A stretch of DNA of 64,000 bases from Cryobacterium arcticum. Lineage in GTDB: Bacteria > Actinomycetota > Actinomycetes > Actinomycetales > Microbacteriaceae. Positions 1-7,337 of this stretch are shown here, one piece after another (the stretch's first letter is position 1; the number at the start of each line of letters is the position of its first letter). Under the pieces are notes generated by a model. It saw only the letters and a list, made by a program, of their open reading frames with translations, did not search any database and was not told the origin of the DNA. Made by a program: the position numbers and the translations under genes. The stretch covers positions 4,110,502 to 4,174,501 of the forward strand of contig NZ_CP016282.1 in assembly GCF_001679725.1 (NCBI RefSeq), given 5' to 3'.

Positions 1-423
1 GACGTTGACGGTGACCGGGCTGCCCGGGGTGGCCACATCGCCCTCGAGGCGGCACTTGCCGATAAAGGTGCCGGCAACACCGTCGCCGGCCGTGCGGATC
101 AGGCCTCTGACGGCGCCTTCGGTGAGGCTGAGGCTGGCCTTCGGTGACGGGTGCGACACCGGGATGGACCGCCCGGCGCGCGCTTCCCGGTGGATGTTGT
201 TGAGGATTCCAGTCACCCAGCTGTCGTCCCTGGCCGGTTCGGCCGAGACGTCTTCGGCGAGGATGTTGCCGGCGAGGGCGCGGAAGCGGCTGAGTGCGTC
301 GTAGGCGATCCGGTGCTCCGGGGCCTCGCCGAGGAACTCGTCCGGCGGGGTCTCCCCGCGGTCGAGATAGTCGCTGAGGTGGGCGATGAGGTCGCGGCTC
401 GCGTCGTCGTGAGGGAGTGTCAT
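1..423 (-). CDS. Asp23/Gls24-like protein, 3' end cut off by the window edge
   Basis: The gene reads from an ATG at 423 leftwards with no stop before base 1, so only the N-terminal 141 codons are visible. Its ATG overlaps the TGA of the sigma-factor gene (ATGA), so the two are translationally coupled. The N-terminal half is acidic and helical (starts MTLPHDDASRDLIAHLSDYL). The end (SLTEGAVRGLIRTAGDGV...) resembles the first strand-helix of an Asp23 domain, a fold of cell-envelope stress proteins anchored through AmaP. An anti-sigma role would also fit the position, but no zinc-binding HxxxCxxC motif is visible. The Asp23 call rests on a short segment and on the divergent Asp23 operon. Confidence 0.6.
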   Translation of the reverse strand, partial: MTLPHDDASRDLIAHLSDYLDRGETPPDEFLGEAPEHRIAYDALSRFRALAGNILAEDVSAEPARDDSWVTGILNNIHREARAGRSIPVSHPSPKASLSLTEGAVRGLIRTAGDGVAGTFIGKCRLEGDVATPGSPVTVNV

Positions 424-992
424 CGCCATTCCTCCATCTCTTGCATGAGCTTCTGCCTGGCCCGGGCGAGGAGTCCCCGCACCGTAGAGGGCGGCACGTC
501 GAGTTCCTCGGCGATCTCGGCGTAACTGTGCCCGCCGATCTCCCGCAACGTCCAACATTCGCGCTGCGATTCGCTCAGAGTACCGAGTGCACGTGTGAGT
601 CGCTCCCTTTGTGACGCAGCTTCGGCCTGATGGTGAGGAGATTCTGATTCTGGCGCAGCCACGTCCCAGTCCGCCAGGGGCTGATCCTGGCGCCGTGCAC
701 GGATGCGGTCGATCGCCTTGCGGCTGGTGATCCGCATGAGCCAGGCCTTCGTCGCCGCGGGGTCCTGCAGCTCGGGCAGGCGCTCCCACGCTGTGATGAA
801 GGTTTCCTGCACCACGTCGTCGGAATCGCTGGTCGAACCCAAAATACGGGTCGCGTAGGCGCGCATCAACGGCCCGTGCCGTCGCACGATCACCTCGAAC
901 GCTCGCACGTCACCGTCGGCTGCACGTGCGGCGAGGATCGCGTCGGTGGCGTCGCTGAGTGGCGACCGCTCATCTGACCCCGTGGTTGTCAC
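420..992 (-). CDS. ECF-type RNA polymerase sigma factor (sigma-70 family)
   Basis: About 190 aa. The region-2 helix (FEVIVRRHGPLMRAYATRILG, DDVVQETFITAW) is followed by an acidic linker and a region-4 helix-turn-helix (LSESQRECWTLREIGGHSYAEIAEEL, then PPSTVRGLLARARQKL), the standard two-domain ECF layout. The frame is open to 1106, but I chose the GTG at 992 because AGAGAGG lies 6-7 bases upstream and the residues before it are not sigma-like. It overlaps the downstream Asp23-like gene by 4 bases. It probably directs an envelope or stress regulon, perhaps including the divergent Asp23 operon; that link is inference from position. Confidence 0.9.
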   Translation of the reverse strand: MTTTGSDERSPLSDATDAILAARAADGDVRAFEVIVRRHGPLMRAYATRILGSTSDSDDVVQETFITAWERLPELQDPAATKAWLMRITSRKAIDRIRARRQDQPLADWDVAAPESESPHHQAEAASQRERLTRALGTLSESQRECWTLREIGGHSYAEIAEELDVPPSTVRGLLARARQKLMQEMEEWR

Positions 993-1038
993 CGGAGACC
1001 TCTCTCTACTCAAGCCCGCTCTCGTGGCAAATACTCGA

Positions 1039-1053
1039 TGTTCGTGACGAACA
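1039..1053. promoter_or_regulatory. Perfect 15-bp palindrome in the sigma/Asp23 divergent promoter region
   Basis: TGTTCGTGACGAACA is a perfect inverted repeat (TGTTCGT, central G, ACGAACA) about 50 bp upstream of the sigma-factor start and 150 bp upstream of the divergent Asp23 operon. It has operator geometry, but the cognate regulator is unknown. It is not a standard actinobacterial LexA box, which is oriented GAAC...GTTC. Confidence 0.45.
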
Positions 1054-1200
1054 GTCCGCGAGATGCGTCTGAACAGTATCAATGAGTTTCGGAGAGAAAA
1101 AATCACCCGCCGGTACCGCTGCGTGCAGCATAGTGGCTAACTGGGCATCCCACACGGCCTCACTGCCTCTCTCCGAACTACCGACACAGGAGCACGACTC

Positions 1201-1668
1201 ATGACGAACCTCACCCCGGACAGCACCGTCCCCGGCTCCACCCCGGTCCTTCCCGACGGCGCCAGCGCTCCCGCCACCACTCCGGGCGGCGAGTCGCGTG
1301 GCAAGACCGTGATCAACGACGCCGTCGTCGCCAAGATCGCCGGACTCGCCCTGCGCGATGTGGCCGGGCTGTACGCGCTCGGCGGCGGCGCCGCACGCGC
1401 GCTCGGCGCCATCCGTGACGCTTTCAAGAGCACCGATCACACGCAGGGCGTCAGCGTGGAGGTGGGTGAGGGCGAGGTCGCCGTCGACGTCACCCTCGTC
1501 GCCGCGTACCCCGTGTCGCTGCAGCAGGTGGCCGAGGACGCCCGCACCGCCATCATAGAAGCGATCGAGGGCCTCGTGGGCCTGCACGTCACCGAGGTGA
1601 ACGTCACCATCACCGACGTCCACCTGCCCGAGGAGACCGACGAAGCCGGCGAGGCCGACGCCCTGTGA
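1201..1668 (+). CDS. Asp23/Gls24 family envelope stress response protein
   Basis: 155 aa. After a Pro/Ala/Thr-rich N-terminus of about 35 residues comes a complete Asp23 domain: GKTVINDAVVAKIAGLALRD, a central VSVEVGEGEVAVDVTLV strand, and the closing VGLHVTEVNVTITDVHLPEE. Asp23 proteins are abundant, membrane-associated stress proteins tethered by AmaP. AGGAG at 1188-1192 sits 8 bases before the ATG. It is the first gene of a five-gene plus-strand operon whose junctions include overlaps at 1665, 2733 and 3419. The divergent sigma-factor gene shares its upstream region. Confidence 0.93.
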   Translation: MTNLTPDSTVPGSTPVLPDGASAPATTPGGESRGKTVINDAVVAKIAGLALRDVAGLYALGGGAARALGAIRDAFKSTDHTQGVSVEVGEGEVAVDVTLVAAYPVSLQQVAEDARTAIIEAIEGLVGLHVTEVNVTITDVHLPEETDEAGEADAL

Positions 1669-2036
1669 CCGCAGCCACGGTGATCCAGCACCGACGCGGA
1701 AGCACCCGCATCACGACCCGTGCCATGACCCGGGTGGTCTCGGCGGTGGCGGCAGATGCCCTCGGCGTGCGACCCAGCCAGGTCTCCGTGCGTCTGGCCG
1801 ACGCCGACGGCGGGCTCGACCTCACGGTGCGCGCCCCGATCCGGGTCGTCCCCCTTCACGACTCCCCCCTCGACACCGCGGCGGAGACTCCTGCAGACGG
1901 CACCATCCTCGACCGCACCGACCGGGCCCAGCGCCGGATCCGGGGCACCGTGGCCGACCTCACCGGGGCCCAGATCGCCGGGGTGGTCGTGCGGCTGACC
2001 GGCGCACGCATCCGCCGCCCCGACCGGGTCGACTGA
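1665..2036 (+). CDS. Small Asp23-operon protein of unknown function
   Basis: 123 aa, starting at a GTG that overlaps the TGA of the Asp23 gene, so translation is coupled. No signal peptide or membrane segment is visible. The sequence has an N-terminal helix (TRAMTRVVSAVAADALG), a strand with VSVRLADADGGLDLTV, and a C-terminal TVADLTGAQIAGVVVRLTG segment, which recalls a degenerate Asp23-like fold. Proteins of this size occupy the same slot in other actinobacterial Asp23 clusters. The function is not known; a structural partner of the Asp23 protein is a reasonable guess. Confidence 0.8.
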   Translation: MTAATVIQHRRGSTRITTRAMTRVVSAVAADALGVRPSQVSVRLADADGGLDLTVRAPIRVVPLHDSPLDTAAETPADGTILDRTDRAQRRIRGTVADLTGAQIAGVVVRLTGARIRRPDRVD

Positions 2037-2073
2037 CCCGCCCACCACAGCTCCACCAAACGATCGGCACACC

Positions 2074-2736
2074 ATGAACGGCAGCAGCACCACATCGGCT
2101 CCGGGCACCCTGCCCCGGCGCCTGGCCGTCACGGTGCCGCATTTGCGCCCCGTGAACCGGGCGCACCGGTCGACCTACAAGCGGCTGCTGCGACGCGAGA
2201 CACACTCACCGCGCACGGTGGCCGCCGTCTCGGTGGCCTCGGTGATCATCGCCGGATGCCTGTACGGCGGAACCGAGCTGGTGCTCGAGTTGCTCGACCG
2301 GCCGGCTCTGCTCGTCGCGCCCACCGACGCCGTGGCCTACGTGAGCCAGGTCAACCGGTTGGCGCCGGCCATCCTGCTCACGGCGGGCATCCTCGCCGGT
2401 CTTGCCGGCATCGCGCTCGTTCTGGTGGCCCTGCTGCCCGGCCGCCGGGCCCGGCACGAGGTTGACTCCGACCGCGCGGCCGTCGTGGTGGACGACGATG
2501 TGATCGCGGCGTCGCTGGAGCGTCGGGCATCCGTCGCGGCCCATGTCGCCCCGAACAATGTGGACGTCACGGTGTCCCGGCGGAGCGCCACAGTGCGTCT
2601 CACCCCCGAATCCGGGGTGCTGCCCAACCGGTTCACCGCGGAGAAGGCCATCGCCGAGGCGATCGCCTACGACGCGTTGCGACCGGCCATCGATCCCACC
2701 GTGGTGATCACCCCGACCGGACGGGTGGACGCATGA
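2074..2736 (+). CDS. DUF6286-type membrane protein of the Asp23 operon
   Basis: 220 aa. A basic N-terminal segment (RAHRSTYKRLLRRETHSPR) precedes two hydrophobic segments, roughly residues 48-67 and 88-116, and a cytoplasmic C-terminal domain of about 85 residues with alternating beta/alpha pattern (NNVDVTVSRRSATVRLTPES). The C-domain looks Asp23-like. The gene ends in an ATGA overlap with the AmaP-like gene. Proteins with this architecture co-occur with Asp23 in actinobacteria and probably help anchor it to the membrane. The DUF name is from memory of the family pattern. Confidence 0.75.
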   Translation: MNGSSTTSAPGTLPRRLAVTVPHLRPVNRAHRSTYKRLLRRETHSPRTVAAVSVASVIIAGCLYGGTELVLELLDRPALLVAPTDAVAYVSQVNRLAPAILLTAGILAGLAGIALVLVALLPGRRARHEVDSDRAAVVVDDDVIAASLERRASVAAHVAPNNVDVTVSRRSATVRLTPESGVLPNRFTAEKAIAEAIAYDALRPAIDPTVVITPTGRVDA

Positions 2737-3422
2737 ATGGCACGAACCGCCTTCTCAACCGAGCCTTCGTCCTGATGGTCGGTTTGCTGGCCGTGGTGCT
2801 TGGCGCCGCCGCTGTGGCCCTGGTCGCCGTGCCCGACTTCATGCGGGCCTGGGCGCGCACCGCCCCCGACGTCACCGCCGGGCTCACCGATCTCCTCGCC
2901 GGCACGGCCATCGGCGGCACCGGGCGCAGTTGGGTGCCGATCGCGGCGCTTCTCGTCGCGGCGCTTGTCATCGCGGCGCTGGTCGTCTTCATCGCGCGCC
3001 AGGGCCGCGGCCACACCGAGCGGCTGATCGAGGCCGAACCGACCGCGGACGGAGCCACCATCGTGGACGCCGCAGTGGCCGAGGAGATGCTCGCCGCCGC
3101 CCTGCAGGACCGCCCGGAGTTCGTGGCAGTGACCGTCTCGACCTATCCGGTGCACGGCTCGCCCGTGCTCAAGGTGTCGGCCACCGTGCGACGCGGAGTC
3201 TCACCGCGGGATGCGATCACGGTGATCGAGACCGCCGTGCACGGACTCGACGCTGTCCTCGGCGCCGAGGTCCCGGTGCTGGTTCGGCTCGGCGGTGGCT
3301 TGCAGAGCCGGCTCACAGGCCGCGCCCGGCTCCGGCCCAGCGGCACGGCCCGGCCGGCGCCCGGCCCCCAGACCCATCCGACCCCCCAGAACCACCCCCT
3401 AGAGAAAGAGAGAACACGATGA
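2733..3422 (+). CDS. amaP: AmaP-like alkaline-shock membrane anchor protein
   Basis: 229 aa. It has an N-terminal transmembrane helix (NRAFVLMVGLLAVVLGAAAVAL), an extracytoplasmic loop of about 50 residues, a second helix (PIAALLVAALVIAALVVFIA), then a cytoplasmic domain and a basic, Pro-rich tail. This matches AmaP, which tethers Asp23 to the membrane. It overlaps the previous gene (ATGA at 2733) and the CsbD gene (ATGA at 3419). The tail after about residue 190 is rich in Arg/Pro and probably disordered. Confidence 0.8.
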   Translation: MNGTNRLLNRAFVLMVGLLAVVLGAAAVALVAVPDFMRAWARTAPDVTAGLTDLLAGTAIGGTGRSWVPIAALLVAALVIAALVVFIARQGRGHTERLIEAEPTADGATIVDAAVAEEMLAAALQDRPEFVAVTVSTYPVHGSPVLKVSATVRRGVSPRDAITVIETAVHGLDAVLGAEVPVLVRLGGGLQSRLTGRARLRPSGTARPAPGPQTHPTPQNHPLEKERTR

Positions 3423-3592
3423 GTGGATCAGACAAGATCGAGAACGCCGCCCAGGACCTCGCCGGTAAGGCGAAGGAAGCCTTCGGCAAGGCCACCAACG
3501 ACGACTCGAAGGTCGCCGAGGGCAAGTCCGACCAGACTCAGGCCGACCTCAAGAAGGCCGGCGAGAACGTCAAGGACGCGTTCAAGAAGTAA
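3419..3592 (+). CDS. CsbD family general stress protein
   Basis: 57 aa, short, charged and Lys/Ala/Asp-rich (starts MSGSDKIENAAQDLAGKAKE). CsbD proteins are small, soluble, stress-induced proteins under general stress sigma control in Bacillus; their biochemical role is unknown. The ATG overlaps the amaP TGA, and AGAAAGAGAG precedes it. As the last gene of the Asp23 operon it ties the cluster to envelope or general stress. A strong GC hairpin follows at 3605-3641. Confidence 0.9.
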   Translation: MSGSDKIENAAQDLAGKAKEAFGKATNDDSKVAEGKSDQTQADLKKAGENVKDAFKK

Positions 3593-3601
3593 CCCGACAG
3601 G

Positions 3602-4966
3602 TCACCCGGCCGGCGCTGCCTGATCCGCGGCGCCGGCCGGGCAGACCGCCGCGGCACGCACATCCGTCTCGGCCTCCCGCGCCGTCCAGGGCAGCGTCAC
3701 CGCGGTCGTCGTGCCGCCAGCCTGCGGCCCCTCGGCCTGGGCATCGGCGGCGAGCACGGCCAGCCACCGGGCCAGGGCCAGGATGAACTCCTCCCCGCCG
3801 CTGGAATTGTTGACCGAAACCACCACCACCAGCCCGCTCACCGGATCGGTGAGCGTGGCCGACAGGAAACCGGGAATCATTCCGGCCCCGCCCCGCAGCG
3901 GACCAACCTGCTCCGCCCCCAGCCCTTGGCGGCGCCACCTGGACGCGCCATCCTCCGCCACGGTCTTCCACTGCTCCCCGACCGTGTCCGGCTCGAGCAG
4001 ACTCCCCGTGGCCAGCGCCACTGACCAGGTCCTGAGGTCCTCGAGGGTGGAGACCACCCCACCGGCCACCCCGGTCATCGACGGCGACAGCTGCGTCACG
4101 TCCTGCATCGTGGTGCAGTCCGGCGAGCCGCCCGGACCGGCCGCCGCGGCCCATCCGTGCGGGTGGTCGAGCGCCGGCTCGAGCTCGCCCGGCCCGGGGT
4201 ACGCCGTGGTGTCGAGTCCCAACGGGTCGAAGATATAGCGCCGGTAGAGGTCCGCCCACTGCTCACCCGTGGCCGCCTGCAGGGCCTGACCGAGCAGCTG
4301 GATGCCCACATCGGATCGGTTCCAGTCCCGGCCGGGCTGACCGGCCCGCACAGAGCCCATTCCCCCCGAAATCAGCTCCATCGGTGCCCACTGCCGGGTC
4401 GGGTTCGCGATGAATTGCGGGTCGAGGGCGGGTTGGCCGAGCCCGGAGGTGTGCTGGCACAGTTGCCGCAGCGTGATGCCGTCCAACCCCGGCGGGCGGG
4501 TCAGGTAGGTGGAGACCGGATCGTCCAGGCCCACCCGGCCCTCGTCGACGAGGCGGAGCAGAACCGTGCAGGTCATGGCGGCGGTCAGGGTGCCGATCCG
4601 GAACTGCATGCCGGCGTTCACCGCGGCGCCCCCGGTCGGTCGGCCGGTGCCGGCCTCGAGCTGCGTGCCGATCCGGCCCGGGCTGGCCAGCCAACGCCCC
4701 ACTCCCGGCAGCCAGACGCCGGCGATGGCCCCGGATGCGCCGGCCAGCCGCAGGCCCTCGGCCAGCGCCTCATCGAGGGAGGCGGTCGTGGCCGGCGCCA
4801 GGGTCCCTGATGCCTGCTCGGGCCCGATCGGAATCGGGCTCCGGGCGTCGGCGCATCCGTTGAGGGCAAGCGCCAGACTCGCCAGGCCCAGAGCCGCTGC
4901 CGTTCTCCACCGGCGCCGCGCCCGTGCGTGCGTTCGCGCGTGGGGAGGTGTCGGCAGGGGGCCCAT
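3602..4966 (-). CDS. Beta-lactamase-fold lipoprotein with all three catalytic motifs altered
   Basis: 454 aa from the ATG at 4966, with a basic N-terminus, a hydrophobic segment and a lipobox ending LNGC (Cys38), so a predicted lipoprotein. The body follows class C beta-lactamase/DD-peptidase relatives closely (LRLVDEGRVGLDDPVSTYL, TLRQLCQHTSGL, YIFDPLGLDTT). The usual G-S-x-T-K reads G-T126-L-T-A129, so both the nucleophile Ser and the base Lys are gone. The YSN motif reads R217-S-D. The HxG/KTG motif before IPGF reads RGG. Such a protein should not act as a serine hydrolase; a binding or scaffold role is inferred. It is divergent from a DUF4232 lipoprotein across 99 bp. Confidence 0.85.
   Translation of the reverse strand: MGPLPTPPHARTHARARRRWRTAAALGLASLALALNGCADARSPIPIGPEQASGTLAPATTASLDEALAEGLRLAGASGAIAGVWLPGVGRWLASPGRIGTQLEAGTGRPTGGAAVNAGMQFRIGTLTAAMTCTVLLRLVDEGRVGLDDPVSTYLTRPPGLDGITLRQLCQHTSGLGQPALDPQFIANPTRQWAPMELISGGMGSVRAGQPGRDWNRSDVGIQLLGQALQAATGEQWADLYRRYIFDPLGLDTTAYPGPGELEPALDHPHGWAAAAGPGGSPDCTTMQDVTQLSPSMTGVAGGVVSTLEDLRTWSVALATGSLLEPDTVGEQWKTVAEDGASRWRRQGLGAEQVGPLRGGAGMIPGFLSATLTDPVSGLVVVVSVNNSSGGEEFILALARWLAVLAADAQAEGPQAGGTTTAVTLPWTAREAETDVRAAAVCPAGAADQAAPAG
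3605..3641. terminator. GC hairpin between convergent genes
   Basis: A perfect 12-bp stem, CCCGGCCGGCGC paired with GCGCCGGCCGGG, with a 13-base loop. It starts 13 bases after the CsbD stop and lies inside the last codons of the convergent lipoprotein gene. No T-run follows, so it could be an actinobacterial hairpin-only terminator or a barrier between convergent transcripts. Confidence 0.5.
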
Positions 4967-5065
4967 GCCGGGCAGTGTACCCAGAGTGCTGCCGACCGTG
5001 GCCGGGCGCATCCTTGGGTCGTCGCCGCCCTGCTGCCGCGCTCGGGGCGGTGCAATACTGTGCAC

Positions 5066-5785
5066 ATGATCCACTCCTGGCAGGGTCGCCCGCACCGCTC
5101 GGCGACGTCTCGGCTGTGCGGCACACTTCTGGTCCTGGCCGCCGGCACGCTCACCCTGTCCGCCTGCGGGGTGCCGCTCATCCCGACCCTCGAGCCCTCC
5201 GCCACACCGTCGACGAGGAGCTCCGCCACGCCCACGGCGACTCCCACCACCGGTCCGTCCACAGCGCCGTCAACGGGCCCTTCCTCCGGTCCCGGCCCAC
5301 AGCCCCCGCAGACGACCGCTCCCCAACCGCCCAGCTCGCCCCGGCCTCCGAAGCCGGCCGCCTGCACCACCGACCAACTCACCTTCGGCCTGCAGAGCCG
5401 CCCGTTCGACAGCGGCATGAGCAGCTTCTTCTGGGATCTGAGCGTCACCAACGCCGGTACGCAACCGTGCACGGTGAACGGGTACCCCACGGTGCTGCTG
5501 GTCTCGTCCGGACAGCCCGTCGGGGCCGCTTCCGGATTGGAGCCTCGGGCACAGCCGTCGCTTGTGCGACTGGACCCGGGCCAGTCGGCCTTCAGTCTCC
5601 TGCACCTCACCCAGGCCGGTGCCCACGTTTGCCCGATCGTGCCCGTCACCGAGCTGGCCGTGACCCCGCCCAACAACGACCAGTCCACGCGGGTCGCCAC
5701 CCCCAGCCCCATTGACGGCTGCAACGACGCCACCACCCAGCTCGTGAGCACCGGAGCCTTCGCCCCCACCCCTGTAGCCTTCTAG
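5066..5785 (+). CDS. DUF4232 domain lipoprotein
   Basis: 239 aa. It has a signal peptide with lipobox LSAC (Cys34), then a Ser/Thr/Pro/Gly-rich linker to about residue 100, then a DUF4232 beta domain (FFWDLSVTNAGTQPCTVNGY, later SLVRLDPGQSAFSLL and a second Cys in AHVCPIVPV). DUF4232 proteins are secreted or lipid-anchored actinobacterial proteins of unknown role with an Ig-like appearance. The ATG at 5066 was chosen because the signal peptide begins there; a GTG two codons upstream is possible. It shares a short promoter region with the divergent pseudo-beta-lactamase lipoprotein. Confidence 0.85.
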   Translation: MIHSWQGRPHRSATSRLCGTLLVLAAGTLTLSACGVPLIPTLEPSATPSTRSSATPTATPTTGPSTAPSTGPSSGPGPQPPQTTAPQPPSSPRPPKPAACTTDQLTFGLQSRPFDSGMSSFFWDLSVTNAGTQPCTVNGYPTVLLVSSGQPVGAASGLEPRAQPSLVRLDPGQSAFSLLHLTQAGAHVCPIVPVTELAVTPPNNDQSTRVATPSPIDGCNDATTQLVSTGAFAPTPVAF

Positions 5786-5882
5786 CCCGCCCTAACCCTC
5801 CCGCGAACGGTGACTCAAGCACCGAGAATGCCCCGAATCCGGGATTTCTCACAGTCGCGGCTAACAGAGGAGGGTGGAGGGG

Positions 5883-7202
5883 CTAGTCCTTGATGCGCTC
5901 GATGGGGGGCGTGACGCGCAGGCCCTCCATGAAGCGGAGGACGTTCTCGTCCACGATGATGTCGCTGGGGCGCAGAGGCCGGGTGAGGTAGAGCCCGTTC
6001 AGGCTGGTGAGCCGGCTCAGGGCCACGTAGGTCTGCCCCGGGCTGAACACCCGCGTGCCCAGGTCCACGATCGCCTTCTCGTAGGTCGCTCCCTGCGACT
6101 TGTGGATCGTGACCGCCCAGGCCAGACGCAACGGGAACTGGGTGAACTCGGCCACCACGTCTTTGCTGAGCTTCTTGGTGGCCGCGTTGTAGGTGTACTT
6201 GTACTTCTCCCACACCGTCGGCTCCACCTCGTGGGTGGTGCCGTCGATGTCCACGTAGACGGTTGAATCCACCCGGGTGACGGTGCCGATCGTGCCATTC
6301 ACCCAGCGCGGGCCGCCGTCAAGCGGGTTGTCGTTCCGCAGGAACATCACCTGGGCGCCCACCTTGAGCTCGAGCACCTCGTCGGCCGGGTAGGTGCGAC
6401 CGCCGAAGTCGCCGGTGACCTCGGCCTTGGCCGAGAGCGACTTACCGGAGAGCCGTTTGAGCGCGGCCGCGTTGATGCGATTCACGGCGTCGTTGCGGGT
6501 CGCCAGCGTGATGACGCCCTCGGACGGGGGCGTGCGGGCCCCCGCGCCGTTGAGCGCGCCGCCGATCTCGGGGGTCACCTGGCCGTATCGCACGGCGTTG
6601 AGCATGGTCTTGAACCCGGCGTCGTGCTGGCGGTGGATCTCGGTGAGCTCGAAGATCTTCAGCTCGGCGCTCTGCCACACCTTCGCGTCGAAGAACCACA
6701 TCGACCGGTAGGTGTCGTTGAAATACGCCCGCTCCTCCGGGTCGCCCGGTACCGGCGCCAGCTGGTACGGGTCGCCGAAGAGCACGATCTGCACGCCGCC
6801 GAAGGTGTCGTGCGGGCGCTGCCTGGCCTGCCGCAGGCTGCGGTCGATGGCGTCCATCAGGTCGGCGTTGACCATGGAGACCTCATCAATCACCACGGTG
6901 TCGATGGTGTTGAGGAGCTTCCGCAGCTGGTCGTTCTGGTCGATGGCGTGGTCGGCGATCACCCCGATCGGCAACCGGAACAGCGAGTGCAGGGTCTGCC
7001 CGCCCACGTTGAGCGCGGCGACGCCGGTGGGCGCCGCGATGACGATCTGCTTGCTGGTGTTCCAGGAGAGGTGGTTGAGCAGCGTCGACTTACCGGTTCC
7101 GGCGCGGCCGGTGACGAAGACGTTCTGTTTCGTGCCCTCGATGGCAGCGAATACCTCGGCCTGTTCGCGTGAAAGCGGGATCTCGTTCGGAAGCGCGGTC
7201 AC
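5883..7202 (-). CDS. Pif1/RecD-like DNA helicase (AAA ATPase)
   Basis: About 439 aa from the GTG at 7202; the frame is open to 7334, so the start is uncertain. Motifs in order: Q-motif-like LSREQAEVFAAIEG, Walker A GRAGTGKST (32-40), motif Ia AAPTGVAALNVGGQTLHSLF, Walker B VVIDEVSMVNADLMD, motif III VLFGDPYQLAPV, and the late motifs WAVTIHKSQGATYEKA and YVALSRL. This is the Pif1 pattern of SF1B 5'-3' helicases, which act on forked or structured DNA. It lies alone between lipoprotein genes, and no partner nuclease is adjacent. Confidence 0.9.
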   Translation of the reverse strand: MTALPNEIPLSREQAEVFAAIEGTKQNVFVTGRAGTGKSTLLNHLSWNTSKQIVIAAPTGVAALNVGGQTLHSLFRLPIGVIADHAIDQNDQLRKLLNTIDTVVIDEVSMVNADLMDAIDRSLRQARQRPHDTFGGVQIVLFGDPYQLAPVPGDPEERAYFNDTYRSMWFFDAKVWQSAELKIFELTEIHRQHDAGFKTMLNAVRYGQVTPEIGGALNGAGARTPPSEGVITLATRNDAVNRINAAALKRLSGKSLSAKAEVTGDFGGRTYPADEVLELKVGAQVMFLRNDNPLDGGPRWVNGTIGTVTRVDSTVYVDIDGTTHEVEPTVWEKYKYTYNAATKKLSKDVVAEFTQFPLRLAWAVTIHKSQGATYEKAIVDLGTRVFSPGQTYVALSRLTSLNGLYLTRPLRPSDIIVDENVLRFMEGLRVTPPIERIKD

Positions 7203-7337
7203 GGGGTACTTTCGGTGGGATGGGGAGGCGGTGCGACGGATGGCTCGAGGGCGGTCGATGACCACTTCCACTGTAACCGCCCGGCCGCGACCGCCCCACT
7301 CCCGGCCCGGCCGGTGGATAACTTCGGTTGCCACCGG

